A stretch of 64,000 nucleotides of DNA. It comes from Anaeramoeba ignava (taxonomy: Eukaryota; Metamonada; Anaeramoebidae). The notes beneath the pieces were generated by a model. It had not been told where the DNA came from, made no database searches, and saw only the letters and a program-made list of their open reading frames with translations. The position numbers and the translations under genes were made by a program. How positions within the stretch are numbered: the stretch's first letter is position 1; each line of letters opens with the position of its first letter. This document shows positions 1 to 11,498 of the stretch, in pieces. The stretch is taken from the NCBI GenBank assembly GCA_028826165.1, contig JAPDFW010000064.1, positions 62,001 through 126,000 on the forward strand. Reading direction: 5' to 3'.

Positions 1-620
1 ATTATAAATTTAATTATAAATTTAATTATAAATTTAATTATAAATTTAAGTATAATTATAAATTTAATTATAAATTTAATTATAAATATAATTTAATTAT
101 AAATATAATTATAAATTTAATTATAAATTTAATTATAAATTTAATTATAAATATAATTATAAATTTAATTATAAATTTAATTATAAATTTAATTATATAA
201 ATTTAATTATAAATTTTAATTATAATTATAAATTTAATATAAATTTAATTATAAATATAATTATAAATTTAATTATAAATTTAATTATAAATTTAATTAT
301 AAATATATTATAATTATAAATTTAAAATTTAATTATAAATATAAATATTATAAATTTAAAAATTTAATTATAAATTTAAATATAAATTTAATTATAAATT
401 TAATTATATAAATTTAATTATAAATTTAAATATAAATTTAATTATAAATAATTATAAATTTAATTATAAATTTAAATATAAATATAATTATAAATTTAAT
501 TATATAAATTTAATTATAAATATAATTATAAATTTAATTATAAATATAATTATAAATTTAATTATAAATTTAATTATAAATTTTGTATAAATTTAATTAT
601 AAATTTAATTATAAATTTAC
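1..620 (-). repeat. AT dodecamer repeat filling WASHC5 intron 1
   Basis: The whole interval is a slightly degenerate tandem repeat of the 12-mer aatttaattata on the + strand (aatttataatta in the sense of the minus-strand transcript). It begins directly at the 5' splice site of the strumpellin exon (GTAAAT at 620-615 on the minus strand). No further exon is visible before the window edge, so the intron is longer than 620 nt. Confidence 0.85.
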
Positions 621-830
621 AGGATTTTCAGAAATTTGATTTTCAACAAAACCTGATTGAGTTAAATATTGAAAATCCATTAAAATAAATTCATGAATTT
701 TTTCAGGTTCATTTTTATAAATTTCAGGAATATTATCAGAAAGTCTGAAAAGTTCTGCAATAATAGCATTTCCTCTACTAGAAAGTTTTAATGAAGTAAC
801 AATAGCTAAATTTACTTCTTCAATATCCAT
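621..830 (-). CDS. WASHC5: WASH complex subunit strumpellin, first coding exon (partial)
   Basis: Only the first 70 codons lie in the window. Strumpellin is the large subunit of the WASH complex, which activates Arp2/3 to make branched actin on endosomes. The stretch GNAIIAELFRLSDNIPEIY, about residues 20-38, closely matches the conserved N-terminus of animal strumpellin (GNAIIAELLRLSEFIPAVF, recalled from knowledge of the family). The ATG at 830 is the natural start, because it follows a CATTTT-bearing pyrimidine tract and gives the expected N-terminal offset. The exon ends at phase 0 before GTAAAT. It is divergent from the RasGAP-like gene, with only 101 bp between the two start codons. The rest of the protein, expected to be over 1000 residues, lies beyond the left edge. 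Confidence 0.85.
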
Positions 831-931
831 TTAAATTTTTTTAAGAAATGAAAAAAAAAATGAAAAAAAAAATAATTTTTTTAATTTTTTTTCATTTTTC
901 ATCTTTTCTTTTCTTTTTTTCTTTTTTTGAA
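831..931. promoter_or_regulatory. Compact bidirectional promoter (WASHC5 / CH-RasGAP)
   Basis: Only 101 bp separate two divergent start codons. Read from either side, the spacer is a T-rich tract containing CAT followed by T runs: two on the WASHC5 side, and two on the RasGAP side near 888-903. The same pattern precedes almost all genes in this window, so I infer it holds core promoter or initiator elements. No TATA box can be told apart in this base composition. Confidence 0.5.
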
Positions 932-3623
932 ATGGATTCTAATTTACCTTTTGAAACAAAATCTTTATTAATTAAATTACTTTATGATCCTAATATAAAA
1001 ATTCTTCAAAAACCAAATGAAAACGTTTATAATATTGCACCACTTGATTTATTACTTAGATGGGTTAATTTTCATTTAAAAATAGAAAATCAACAACCAA
1101 TTAAAAATTTAACAACTTCTTTAAAAGTAAAAAAAAAAAAAAAGCAATTTAAAAAATTAAAAAGAAAAAGAAAAAGAAAAATTCAATTTAACGTTTTTTT
1201 TTTTAAATTAATTTTAATTATTTCTTTATTAAGGATGGAGTTGCTTTAGCTCATTTAATTCATAGATTAACTAAAGTTAAAATTGATTATGTTTTAAGTG
1301 AAAAAACAAATTTTCAAAGAATTGAAATTTTATTTCAAATTTTAAAAAATTTAGAATATCCAAATTTTATTTGTAAAACCCAAGATATTATTGATGTAAA
1401 TATTTTCTTTCTTTTTTGTTTTAAATTTTTTTTAATTTTTTTTAATTTTTTTTTTGTTTTTGCTAAATAGGGAAATGAAGCTCAAATAATTAAATTTTTA
1501 ATTAATTTATTTCTTTGGAAATCAAAACTCAAACCAAAAAATATAGAAAAAGTAAATAAATTTAATTATAAATTTTGAAATGAATTTAATTTTAAATTTA
1601 ATTATAAATTTAATTATAAATTTAATTATAAATTTAATTATAAATTTAATTATAAATATAATTATAAATATAATTATAAATTTAATTATAAATATAATTA
1701 TAAATTTAATTATAAATTTATTTTGAATTTAATTATAAATTTATTACAAATTTACTTATAAATTTAATTATAAATATAATTATAAATTTAATTATAAATT
1801 TAATTATAAATTTAATTATAAATATAATTATAAATTTAATTATAAATATAATTATAAATTTAATTATAAATTTATTTTGAATTTAATTATTAATTTAATT
1901 ATAAATTTAATTATAAATTTAATTATAAATATAATTATAAATTTAATTATAAATATAATTATAAATATAATTATAAATATAATTATAAATTTAATTATAA
2001 ATTTAATTATAAATTTAATTATAAATTTAATTATAAATTTAATTATAAATTTAATTATAAATTTAATTATGAATTTATTTATAAATTTAATTATAAATTT
2101 AATTATAAATTTAATTATAAATTTAATTATAAATTTAATTATAAATTTAATTATAAATTTAATTATAAATTTAATTATAAATTTAATTATAAATTTAATT
2201 ATAAATTTAATTATAAATTTAATTATGAATTTATTTATAAATTTAATTATAAATTTAATTATAAATTTAATTATAAATATAATTATAAATTTAATTATAA
2301 ATTTAATTATAAATATAATTATAAATATAATTATTAATTTTATTATAAATATAATTATAAATTTATTTTGAATTTATTTTGAATTTATTTTGAATTTATT
2401 TTGAATTTAATTATAAATTTATTTTTATAAATAGCTTCGCAAAAAACTCTCTCCAATTAATAACCAACAAAATAAATATTCCAAAACATCCCAACTCATA
2501 TCCAAATTCTCACCATCACAAACAAATCAGACGAACGGAATGAAAATAACACAACAATATCAACAACAAGAACGAAACAATACACAACCATCATATGTAT
2601 CAACAAGTCCCAACATACAATCACACAATTCACCTGATCATTTTTTTCCGAAATCAAGACAACCCTTTTCGAATTTAACAAAAACAACAACAACAACAAC
2701 ACAAAGTCATTTTCAACCGCAAAGACTTGGCCCAAGAACCTTTTCATCAGGACAAACACCTTCATATCTTCCACAAGAAAAATCGGAAATTTCTAAGCAA
2801 ATTGAGCAAAATATTCAACAGGAAAAAAACAAAACTTATCATCTTAATCAAGAATTTATTGAAGCACTTGAAATGGCGCAAAAATCACTAATTCAAGAAG
2901 AAGTTCCTGAAAAAATTACTGATATTTTAACAAAATCTGATCCAAAAAATTCCAACGAATATCCTTTTCTCATCAATGATTTTCTTGAAAAACTAATTGA
3001 TAATCCATTTGTCCAATCATGTCATCACAAAATCGCATTTGAAATGCCAGAAGCCGTTAACAAAGAGCAAATATCAGCTTTACTTACATTTTCTCGTTTA
3101 AGCAAAAGTGTTGTTTTTCAATTCCAATATTTGCAGAAACAACTGAAGCAAATCTTCGGATTAATTGGCCAATCTTTACCTCAACCAAGTGCTAAACTTG
3201 CTGAACTTTCCCAGAAATTCTTCCACTTTTCATCCTCAAAAAAAAAATTACTTCCTGTCAAAGAATATATTTCCAAATTATTTTTTGTCGAAATTCTCAA
3301 AATTTTGAATATTCTTAATTTACCTTTAGAAGATATTGTCAAATCATTAGTTCCTATTTTCCGTCAATTCCCTCGTGTTTTTAATGACTCTCCTTTTCTT
3401 TTCTCAATTTTGGACCAAGTTTTACAAGCACTTACTTCAAATACTACTTTTTTAACCAAAAGAAATGATTTCGAATTTTTGATATTCTCATTCTTTCTGA
3501 AATTTCTTGAATGCATTGTATTTAAAAAAGAATTCCGCAATTTTTTTGTTCAGGATCTTCTCCAACTAAAAAATGGTAATTAATTTATTTATTTCTTTAT
3601 TTCTTTCTTTCATGTTAAAAAAA

Positions 3624-3656
<33 letters not shown>

Positions 3657-5632
3657 CAAGAGGATAAAATTAAGGAAATTAATTCAGAATTATCAATTCC
3701 AATCGATAACTATTTCCTATTTGAAGTTGATTTTGAAGAAATTGAAATTATTTTATCACACATTTCAGATTTTCTTCCAGAAGAAATTTCTGTTGTAAAA
3801 AAAAACAAAAACAAAAAAAAATTTAGTTTAATTTAATCTAATCCAAAAAACAAATATTTAGGATTCTCAAAAAATAACAGAGAGTCTTAAAAAACAAACA
3901 AGAGGAAAACTATTTGAAATGATTATTCGACAATATCTTCCTAAAGAAACATTCGCATTTATAAATAAATCTTTAATGCAGTTTGAAAGCAATCAAACAG
4001 TTGAATATCGGTCATGTCTTGAACACGGAAAGAAATATTTAGGAGATTTCTTCGATCTTGATGCAATCAAACTTTTAACAACCGTTTTGAATTTCCATGA
4101 CTCACAAATATCGCAATTAAATCATCTTTCGAAAATGATATTTTGTTTTTTCCAACAATTTGACATGATCATTCCTTTCATCAAAATGGGAATATCACAA
4201 CAATTATCAACAACTGTTTCTGCTGGTTCTTTATTTTCTGAAGATGAATCTTTAACAGAAGTTGTTTCTCTGTTTTTATTCCATTTCGGAAAAGAATATT
4301 TAAACTCTACACTCAAAGATATTGTCAATGAGTTTTGTACTTCTGGCTTGAATTTCGAAGTTGATCCCAATGAATTGGATGATCCAAATCCTTCAATAAT
4401 TTCCCAAAACATGACTAATCTTCGAAATTATTTCCACAGATTTGCTGATATTATTTTTAGTTCAATCGATAATATCCCTCAAAATTTCTGTCAAATTTCT
4501 CAGCATCTTAAACAAGAAATGACTATTCGTTATCCTGATAGTGTTATTGCAACTGTTGGTGGTTTGGTTATTCATCAATTAATTTGTAAAGCTTTGAAAG
4601 AACCTCGAATCTTCAATTTAATTGATTGTAAATAAAACAAACGCAAACAAAAAACAAATTGAAAAAACTGTAATTATTCTTCTTTTTTTCTTTTTGATTT
4701 TTTTTCTTTAGTTGAACCTTCAGAACAATCAACAAGAGGATTATCTTTAATTTCTTCAATGCTTAAATCATTATCAAAAGGAACAACTTTTGGAACCTCT
4801 AAACGTTATTTACAATCTTTGAATCAAGAACTAATTTCTCGGTTTCCCGAAAGAATGAAATTTGTTGATAATGTTTCTGTAAATAATAATTTTTATAATT
4901 TGAATGATTTTTATAATTTATATTTTTTTTTTGAATATTTTTTAGCAAAATTGTAATGAAAAAGCTGCTAACATGACAATTTTCAAATATCAACAAGAAC
5001 CAACATTTAAAATTACACAAGATCAAATTGTAGTAGATTTTGCTTTAGTTCTTCATTTAGCACTGAATCTTCCAATGGATTTTTTTTCACAAGTTGGAAC
5101 AAATCAAATCAAAAAAATTCATGATAATTTCGAAAGATTTTCACGAGATATTTATCAGTTCACAAATGAATTGACAGATCTTGAACTCATTAGTTTAGAT
5201 TGTCGATTGCAGTTTGAAAGTGATATGAAAGAAAATAATCGGAATCCAATTATTTATTCAGAAGACAGTACAGAATCCAAATGGAAAAAACTTATCAAAA
5301 CAAAATCTTCGAAACAAGATCATGTTCAAATTGCAGAATTTGTTGAGAAAAGAAAGCCTGTTTTCAAAAAGCGTTTTGTTGTTTTAAAACAAAATTTAAT
5401 GGCAATTTTTGCAAGAGAACCTCAATCAGATAATGATTTATTGATTCCACCTGAACTTTATGAAATTACACGAAAGGATCATATAATTTCAAATTCACAG
5501 AAAAATGTAAAGAAAAAAAATGCATTTGAAATTCAATTTAATTCTGGTCCTCATTATATTTTTGCAATTGAACAAACAATGGATTATGTTGATTGGCTTT
5601 ATTTACTTAATAATACAACAAAAACCAATTAA
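932..5632 (+). CDS. CH domain - degenerate RasGAP - PH protein (IQGAP-like layout)
   Basis: Eight exons join in phase: 932-1126, 1234-1395, 1471-1551, 2435-3575, 3661-3794, 3862-4627, 4712-4878 and 4946-5632, giving 1110 aa. Residues 1-146 form a calponin-homology domain (LLLRWVNFHLK as in fimbrin, then DGVALAHLI). Residues about 150-260 are Q/T/S-rich linker. Residues about 340-880 form a RasGAP domain, with the helical GKEYLNSTLKDIV segment, the GGLVIHQLICKAL helix and the RGLSLISSMLKSLSKGTTFG motif. Residues about 1015-1105 resemble a PH domain (KKRFVVL near its start, tryptophan in the last helix DYVDWLYLL). The arginine-finger loop reads LFSEDESL instead of LFRxxSL, and the FLRxxxPA motif reads IHQLICKA, so GTPase activation is doubtful. 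The ATG at 932 is chosen over the upstream K/F-rich ATG at 848. Family is certain at domain level; orthology is not. Confidence 0.85.
1552..2434 (+). repeat. AT dodecamer repeat filling intron 3 of the CH-RasGAP gene
   Basis: About 880 bp of aatttaattata with scattered aatttattttg variants at both ends. The intron starts with GTAAATAAA at 1552 and ends with AAATAG at 2434. The repeat is open in one frame for about 160 codons (N-L-I-I repeats), but this has no coding sense. Confidence 0.85.
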
Positions 5633-5929
5633 TTATTTTTTTTTTAATTGGAATTTTCTTTCTTTCTTTCTTTTGAAAATTTACAAAGAAAAGTTGATTT
5701 GATTTAATTTGATTTAATTTGATTTGATTTGATTTAAATTCAATGATTTGTTGTTTTGTTATTGTTTTTTTTTAAACAAGATTCCGAAATTAAAAAATCA
5801 AATTAAAAAAATCAAAAAAAAAAAGGTTTTTTAATTTCTTAAATTTTGAGAAAGAAGAAAAAAAATTAAATTTGATTTTAAATTAAATTTTTCTTTTGAA
5901 TTTTTTTTTTAAAATTTTGTTTGAATTTA

Positions 5930-8253
5930 TTATTTGATATAACGATGAATTCTTTGGAAATGTTGAGAACGAATTTCACTTAAAGCTCTTTCTAATTGGT
6001 CAGTAATTTCTTTTAATTCATGGAAATCACAATACATAGTGAATATTTTATCATCTGAAGTAGTTATTCTAATAATATAATAAGGTTGAAATTGTTCTCT
6101 TAATTTACGACTTGCGAGTTGAACATCAAGTCTCCATTCCATTGTTTTTAAATAAGGTAATTCAAAAGTCATTTTATTCAAGAATTTTCTTATTGGTGAA
6201 TTTTGTTGTTCATATTGATCTATCATGTAAATTCTTAATTCTTCTTCTATTTGTATAACTTTTAAAAAATCTCCAAATTCTTCTTTTGATATTAAAGTTT
6301 TTGAACTTTGTGTGTATAAATATGTTATTGATTCTATGCATTTTTGAATTACTTCAATATCTACTTGTAATTTTTCTGCTGCTTTGAGTAAGACTCTTGG
6401 TTTTGGATTTCCCAAAATAAATTTCATTGTAATATTAACGAATTCTTTTCCAACTTTTTAAGAGAATTTTAACAAGAAATTTTATAAATAATTTTATATA
6501 TAATTTTATAAATAATTTTATAAATAATTTTATATATAATTTTATAAATAATTTTATAAATAATTTTATAAATAATTTTATAAATAATTTTATAAATAAT
6601 TTTATAAATAATTTTATAAATAATTTTATAAATAATTTTATAAATAATTTTATATTAAATTTTATAAATAATTTTATAAATAATTTTATATTTAATTTTA
6701 TATTTAATTTTATAAATAATTTTATATATAATTTTAATAATAATTTTATAAATAATTTTATAAATAATTTTATTAATAATTTTTATATATAATTTTATAA
6801 ATAATTTTATAAATAATTTTATAAATAATTTTTATAAATAATTTTATAAATAATTTTATATTAAATTTTATAAATAATTTTATAAATAATTTTATATATA
6901 ATTTTAATAATAATTTTATTAATAATTTTATAAATAATTTTATTAATAATTTTATATATAATTTTATAAATAATTTTATAAATAATTTTATAAATAATTT
7001 TTATAAATAATTTTATAAATAATTTTATAAATAATTTTATAAATAATTTTTATAAATAATTTTATAAATAATTTTATAAATAATTTTATAAATAATTTTA
7101 TAAAATAATTTTATAAATAATTTTATAAATAATTTTATAAATAATTTTATAAATAATTTTATAAATAATTTTATAAATAATTTTATATTTAATTTTATAT
7201 TTAATTTTATAAATAATTTTTATAAATAATTTTATATTAATTTTTATATTTAATTTTTATAAATAATTTTATATTTAATTTTATATTTAATTTTATAAAT
7301 AATTTTATATTTAATTTTATAAATAATTTTATATTTAATTTTATAAATAATTTTATAAATAATTTTATAAATAATTTTATATTTAATTTTATAAATAATT
7401 TTATAAATAATTTTATAAATAATTTTATAAATAATTTTATATTTTAATTTTATAAATAATTTTATAAATAATTTTATAAATAATTTTAAAAATAATTTTA
7501 TAAATAATTTTATAAATAATTTTATAAATAATTTTATAAATAATTTTATATTTAATTTTATAAATAATTTTATAAATAATTTTATATATAATTTTATAAA
7601 TAATTTTATAAATAATTTAATAAATAATTTTATAAATAATTTTATAAATAATTTTATAAATAATTTTTATATTTAATTTTATAAATAATTTTATAAAATA
7701 ATTTTATATTTAATTTTATAAATAATTTTATAAATAATTTTATATTTAATTTTATATTAAATTTTATAAATAATTTTATAAATAATTTTTATAAATAATT
7801 TTATAAATAATTTTATAAATAATTTTATAAATAATTTTATAAATAATTTTATAAATAATTTTATAAATAATTTTATAAATAATTTTATATTTAATTTTAT
7901 AAATATTTTTATAAATAATTTTATAAATAATTTATATTTAATTTTATATTTAATTTTATATTTAATTTTATTAATAATTTTATAAATAATTTTATAAATA
8001 ATTTTATAAATAATTTTATAAATAATTTTATAAATAATTTTATAAATAATTTTATAAATAATTTTATAAATAATTTTATAAATAATTTTATAAATAATTT
8101 TATAAATAATTTTATTAATAATTTTATAAATAATTTTATAAATAATTTTATAAATAATTTTATAAATAATTTTATAAATTGTTTACACTCAACAGGTATT
8201 GATTTAAGAAAACTAAGTTCATTAATTTGTTGTTGAGTTAAAATTGAAACCAT
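5930..8253 (-). CDS. COMMD2: COMM domain-containing protein 2
   Basis: Two exons, 8187-8253 (67 nt, phase 1) and 5930-6453 (524 nt), give 196 aa against 199 in human. COMMD2 is a subunit of the Commander complex, which sorts endosomal cargo with retriever and the WASH machinery. The C-terminal COMM domain, residues about 115-196, has the signature WRLDVQLASRKLREQ and ends in RIHRYIK. The middle has the COMMD2-type ITYLYTQSSKTLIS segment. The exon junction restores the conserved FGKEF segment (F from T|TT), which fixes both splice sites: donor GTAAAC at 8186 and acceptor AAAAAG before 6453. Within the window it lies near WASHC5, another endosomal-sorting gene, but on the other side of the RasGAP-like gene. 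Confidence 0.93.
6454..8186 (-). repeat. ttttataaataa dodecamer repeat filling the COMMD2 intron
   Basis: A 1.73 kb intron made almost entirely of the 12-mer ttttataaataa (+ strand), with point variants such as ttttatatttaa and ttttatattaaa. The repeat starts directly at the donor and stops about 20 nt before the acceptor. There is no sign of an internal exon. The identical unit fills intron 1 of the TPR-RRM gene (60411-61571), also on the minus strand. Confidence 0.85.
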
Positions 8254-8457
8254 TTTTTAAATTAAATCTTAAATTAAAATTTTTTATTAAAAAAAGGAAA
8301 ATGAAAAAAAAAAAATGAAAAAAAAAAATTTTATTGAATTTTTATTAAGGATTCAGAAAAAAAAAAATTTGAGTAAAAAAAAAACGAAAAGAAAAAAACT
8401 TGGAAACTTTAAGAAAAAGAAAAGAAGATGTAAGAAAAACGAGAGGAAAAGAAAGGA

Positions 8458-9285
8458 TTATTTCTGGTCCTTTTTATTTTTAGGGGTATTCTTCTTCATT
8501 TTCTGTTTTTTTCTGCGTCTAGCATTACCATCCAACCACTCATCATCATCATTAATTTTCTGGTTCTTTCCTTTACCAGTTAAGTTAGGAGAAGGGGCGG
8601 ACTTTTTTTTGGATGAAGTATATTTGTAGTATCTAAAACCACCGTAAGAAAAACCACCAAGAAGAAGCATATAAGTGAAAACACCGCTCAAATCAACACT
8701 ACCTGTGATGTCATCAATAATTACCGTTGAATTAAAAAAAATGTCAGTAAAATTTTCTCTATTTTCTGCGAATTCCTCGTACAAAACGCTCATAATGATT
8801 GTATAATTTCTTGGTTCAAAACCTTCCTGAAGATAGAAAAGATACGGCAAAGAGACCTCTTCTTTTGGCATAACTTTTGTATTATGATAATCAGATGGCG
8901 TAAAATTTGTAAGTATTCTGCTCATGTCCGGCAAAAGCATACTTCCAGTTATATAATGAACCACAAAAGGGTTTTCTCCTGTGTTCAGAAAACCGACAAC
9001 AACTCTTATTGTGTTTCCCGGTTTCAAGTGCAGATCCCCGTTGTAGGGCATGATTGCTTGTATTTTCATGTTAGGTGATGACTTGATTTTTCCTTCTTCT
9101 TCTTCTTCAGTTTGTTTTGTTTGTTCTTCTTCATATCTTCGTATTAATTCTCGTTGTTTCTCCGTCATTTCTTCGTCTTTTTCTTCGTCAAATTCATATT
9201 CTTTTTCTGTTGCTTTTGTTTTGTGAATTGTTAATAGTAAATTGATAATTATTATTAAAAGAAAAAATATTGATTTTTTTTTCAT
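8458..9285 (-). CDS. SSR1: Translocon-associated protein alpha (TRAP-alpha / SSR1)
   Basis: Single-exon gene of 275 aa. TRAP-alpha is an ER membrane subunit of the TRAP complex, which contacts the Sec61 channel and assists insertion of secretory proteins. Residues 1-25 are a signal peptide (MKKKSIFFLLIIIINLLLT then HKTKA). A short acidic segment follows, about 26-67 (E/D-rich). The luminal beta-sandwich, about 72-200, includes GNTIRVVVGFLNTG and two N-glycosylation-like sites. A transmembrane segment lies near 200-220 (FTYMLLLGGFSYGGF), and the cytosolic basic tail contains the family-typical DDEWLDG motif. The acidic segment is shorter than in animals. It is divergent from UXT with a 109-bp shared promoter. 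It is the only intronless ordinary gene of the window. Confidence 0.92.
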   Translation of the reverse strand: MKKKSIFFLLIIIINLLLTIHKTKATEKEYEFDEEKDEEMTEKQRELIRRYEEEQTKQTEEEEEGKIKSSPNMKIQAIMPYNGDLHLKPGNTIRVVVGFLNTGENPFVVHYITGSMLLPDMSRILTNFTPSDYHNTKVMPKEEVSLPYLFYLQEGFEPRNYTIIMSVLYEEFAENRENFTDIFFNSTVIIDDITGSVDLSGVFTYMLLLGGFSYGGFRYYKYTSSKKKSAPSPNLTGKGKNQKINDDDEWLDGNARRRKKQKMKKNTPKNKKDQK

Positions 9286-9394
9286 TTTAAGAAAAAAATT
9301 GGAAAGAGAAAAATGAAAAAAATGAAAAATTAAAAAATTGAAAATAAAAAAATTTTTTTTTCTTTTTCTTTTTTCATTTTTTTTTTTTTTTAAA
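9286..9394. promoter_or_regulatory. Compact bidirectional promoter (SSR1 / UXT)
   Basis: 109 bp between divergent start codons. The SSR1-facing half carries two CATTTTT motifs and the UXT-facing half a long T tract with CATTTT about 18 nt upstream of the ATG at 9395. It repeats the layout seen at 831-931. Promoter function is inferred from position only. Confidence 0.5.
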
Positions 9395-11403
9395 ATGCAA
9401 AATAATTCTAAAATTAATTCTTCTCAAAAAATTCAAGAATTTGAATCTTTTATTAATGAAAAACTTAAACCAGATCTTCAAAAAATTCTTGATTTAAGAG
9501 ATTCTATTTATACAAAAATTTCTAATTAGTATTTATAATTAAATTTATATCAAAATTTATAACTAAATTTATAATTATATTTATAATTAAATTTATAATT
9601 AAATTTATAATTATATTTATAATTATATTTATAATTATATTTATAATTATATTTATAATTAAATTTATAACAAAATTTATATCAAAATTTATAATTAAAT
9701 TTATAATTAAATTTATAATTAAATTTATAATTAAATTTATAATTAAATATATAATTATATTTATAATTATATTTATAATTATATTTATAATTATATTTAT
9801 AATTATATTTATAATTATATTTATAATTATATTTATAATTATATTTATAATTATATTTATAATTAAATTTATATCAAAATTTATAATTATATTTATAATT
9901 AAATTTATAATTAAATTTATAATTATATTTCTAATTATATTTCTAATTAAATATATAATTATGTTTATAATTATATTTATAATTAAGTTTATAATTAATT
10001 TTATAATTATATTTATATCAAAATTTATAATTATATTTATAATTAAATTTATATCAAATTTATATCAAATTTATAATTAAATTTCTAATTAAATTTATAT
10101 CAAAATTTATAACTAAATTTATAATTATATTTATAATTAAATTTATAATTAAATTTATAATTATATTTATAATTATATTTGTAATTATATTTATAATTAA
10201 ATTTATAATTATATTTATAATTAAATTTATAATTATATTTATAATTAAATTTATAACAAAATTTATATCAAAATTTATAATTAAATTTATAATTAAATTT
10301 ATAATTAAATTTATAATTAAATTTATAATTATATTTATAATTAAATTTATATCAAATTTATATCAAATTTATAATTAAATTTCTAATTAAATTTATAATT
10401 AAATTTATATCAAAATTTATATCAAAATTTATAATTATATTTATAATTAAATTTATAATTAAATTTATAATTAAATTCATAATTAAATTTATAATTAAAT
10501 TTATAATTAAATTTATAATTATATTTATAAATAAATTTATAATTATATTTATAATTAAATTTATATCAAAATTTATAATTAAATTTATAATTATATTTAT
10601 AGTTAAATTTATAATTAAATTCATAATTAAATTTATAATTAAATTTATAATTAAATTTATAATTATATTTATAATTAAATTTATAATTAAATTTATAATT
10701 ATATTTATAATTAAGTTTATAATTAAATTTATAATTAAATTTATAATTAAATTTATAATTAAATTTATAATTAAATTTATAATTATATTTATAATTATAT
10801 TTATAATTATATTTATAATTAAGTTTATAATTAATTTTATAATTATATTTATATCAAAATTTATAATTATATTTATAATTAAATTTATATCAAATTTATA
10901 ATTAAATTTATAATTAAATTTATATCAAAATTTATATCAAAATTTATATCAAAATTTATATCAAAATTTATAGTTTAATTCTTAAAAATAATCTTGAAAT
11001 TTTGGAAGAAATAAATTCAACTGAATTAACAACACTTATGGATTTTGGAGCAAATATATTTGTTCAAACAAAAGTGTAAAAGAAAACTTTTTTAAAATTT
11101 ATTTAAAATCAGTTAAAAAAATCAATTTTAAAAAAATCTTCTTTTTTTTGCTTTTATTTTTGCTTTGTTTTTAGACATGATACTTCAAAATTATTTGTTG
11201 ATATTGGCGCAAATGTTTTTCTTGAATTTACTAGAAAAGGTGCTATTAATTTTATTGAAAAACAAGAAAAAATTCTTAATGAACAAGCTGATGAATTAAC
11301 TGAAAAAGCTGCTAAAATTAAAGCAAATATTCAAACAATTTCTCAAGGAATTTATGAATTAATGAATATAAATGAAAAAGAAAAAGAAAAATATAGAAAA
11401 TGA
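9395..11403 (+). CDS. UXT: Prefoldin-like chaperone subunit UXT
   Basis: Exons 9395-9528, 10974-11075 and 11175-11403 give 154 aa (human 157). UXT (ART-27) is an alpha-type prefoldin-like subunit of the URI/R2TP-linked prefoldin complex. The N-terminal helix carries LDLRDSIYTKISNYLILKN, as in human LDHRDKVYEQLAKYLQLRN. The beta-hairpin region reads DTSKLFVDIGANVFLEFT and is followed by the C-terminal coiled-coil helix. The Tyr codon split TA|T across the 1.4-kb intron and the Val codon GT|A across intron 2 confirm the junctions. The start at 9395 is preferred over the upstream in-frame ATG at 9338, whose product would be only K/F runs. The stop is TGA, which shows that TGA is not reassigned here. 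Confidence 0.92.
9529..10973 (+). repeat. aatttataatta dodecamer repeat filling UXT intron 1
   Basis: A 1.45 kb intron of the 12-mer aatttataatta/t with interspersed tttatatcaaaa variants. It runs from the donor GTATTT to the acceptor TATAG. The unit in transcript sense is the same as in WASHC5 intron 1 and FNTB intron 1. Confidence 0.85.
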
Positions 11404-11498
11404 ATAGAATTTATTATTTATTTTTTAAATAAAAAAAAATTTGAAAAAAATTTTTTTCATTTTTTTTCTTTTCATTTTTTTTTAAAATAAAATATAAA

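Noticed and set aside
848-931. Upstream in-frame ATG at 848 for the CH-RasGAP gene
   Set aside because: It would add only K and F runs from the promoter tract. The ATG at 932 starts just before the CH domain.
1877-2371. Open frame of N-L-I-I repeats
   Set aside because: It is the dodecamer of intron 3 of the CH-RasGAP gene read in one open frame; flanking exons join in phase across it.
7921-8186. Extension of the COMMD2 first exon as F-I-K-L repeats
   Set aside because: Read-through of the intron. Splicing at GTAAAC (8186) restores the conserved FGKEF segment.
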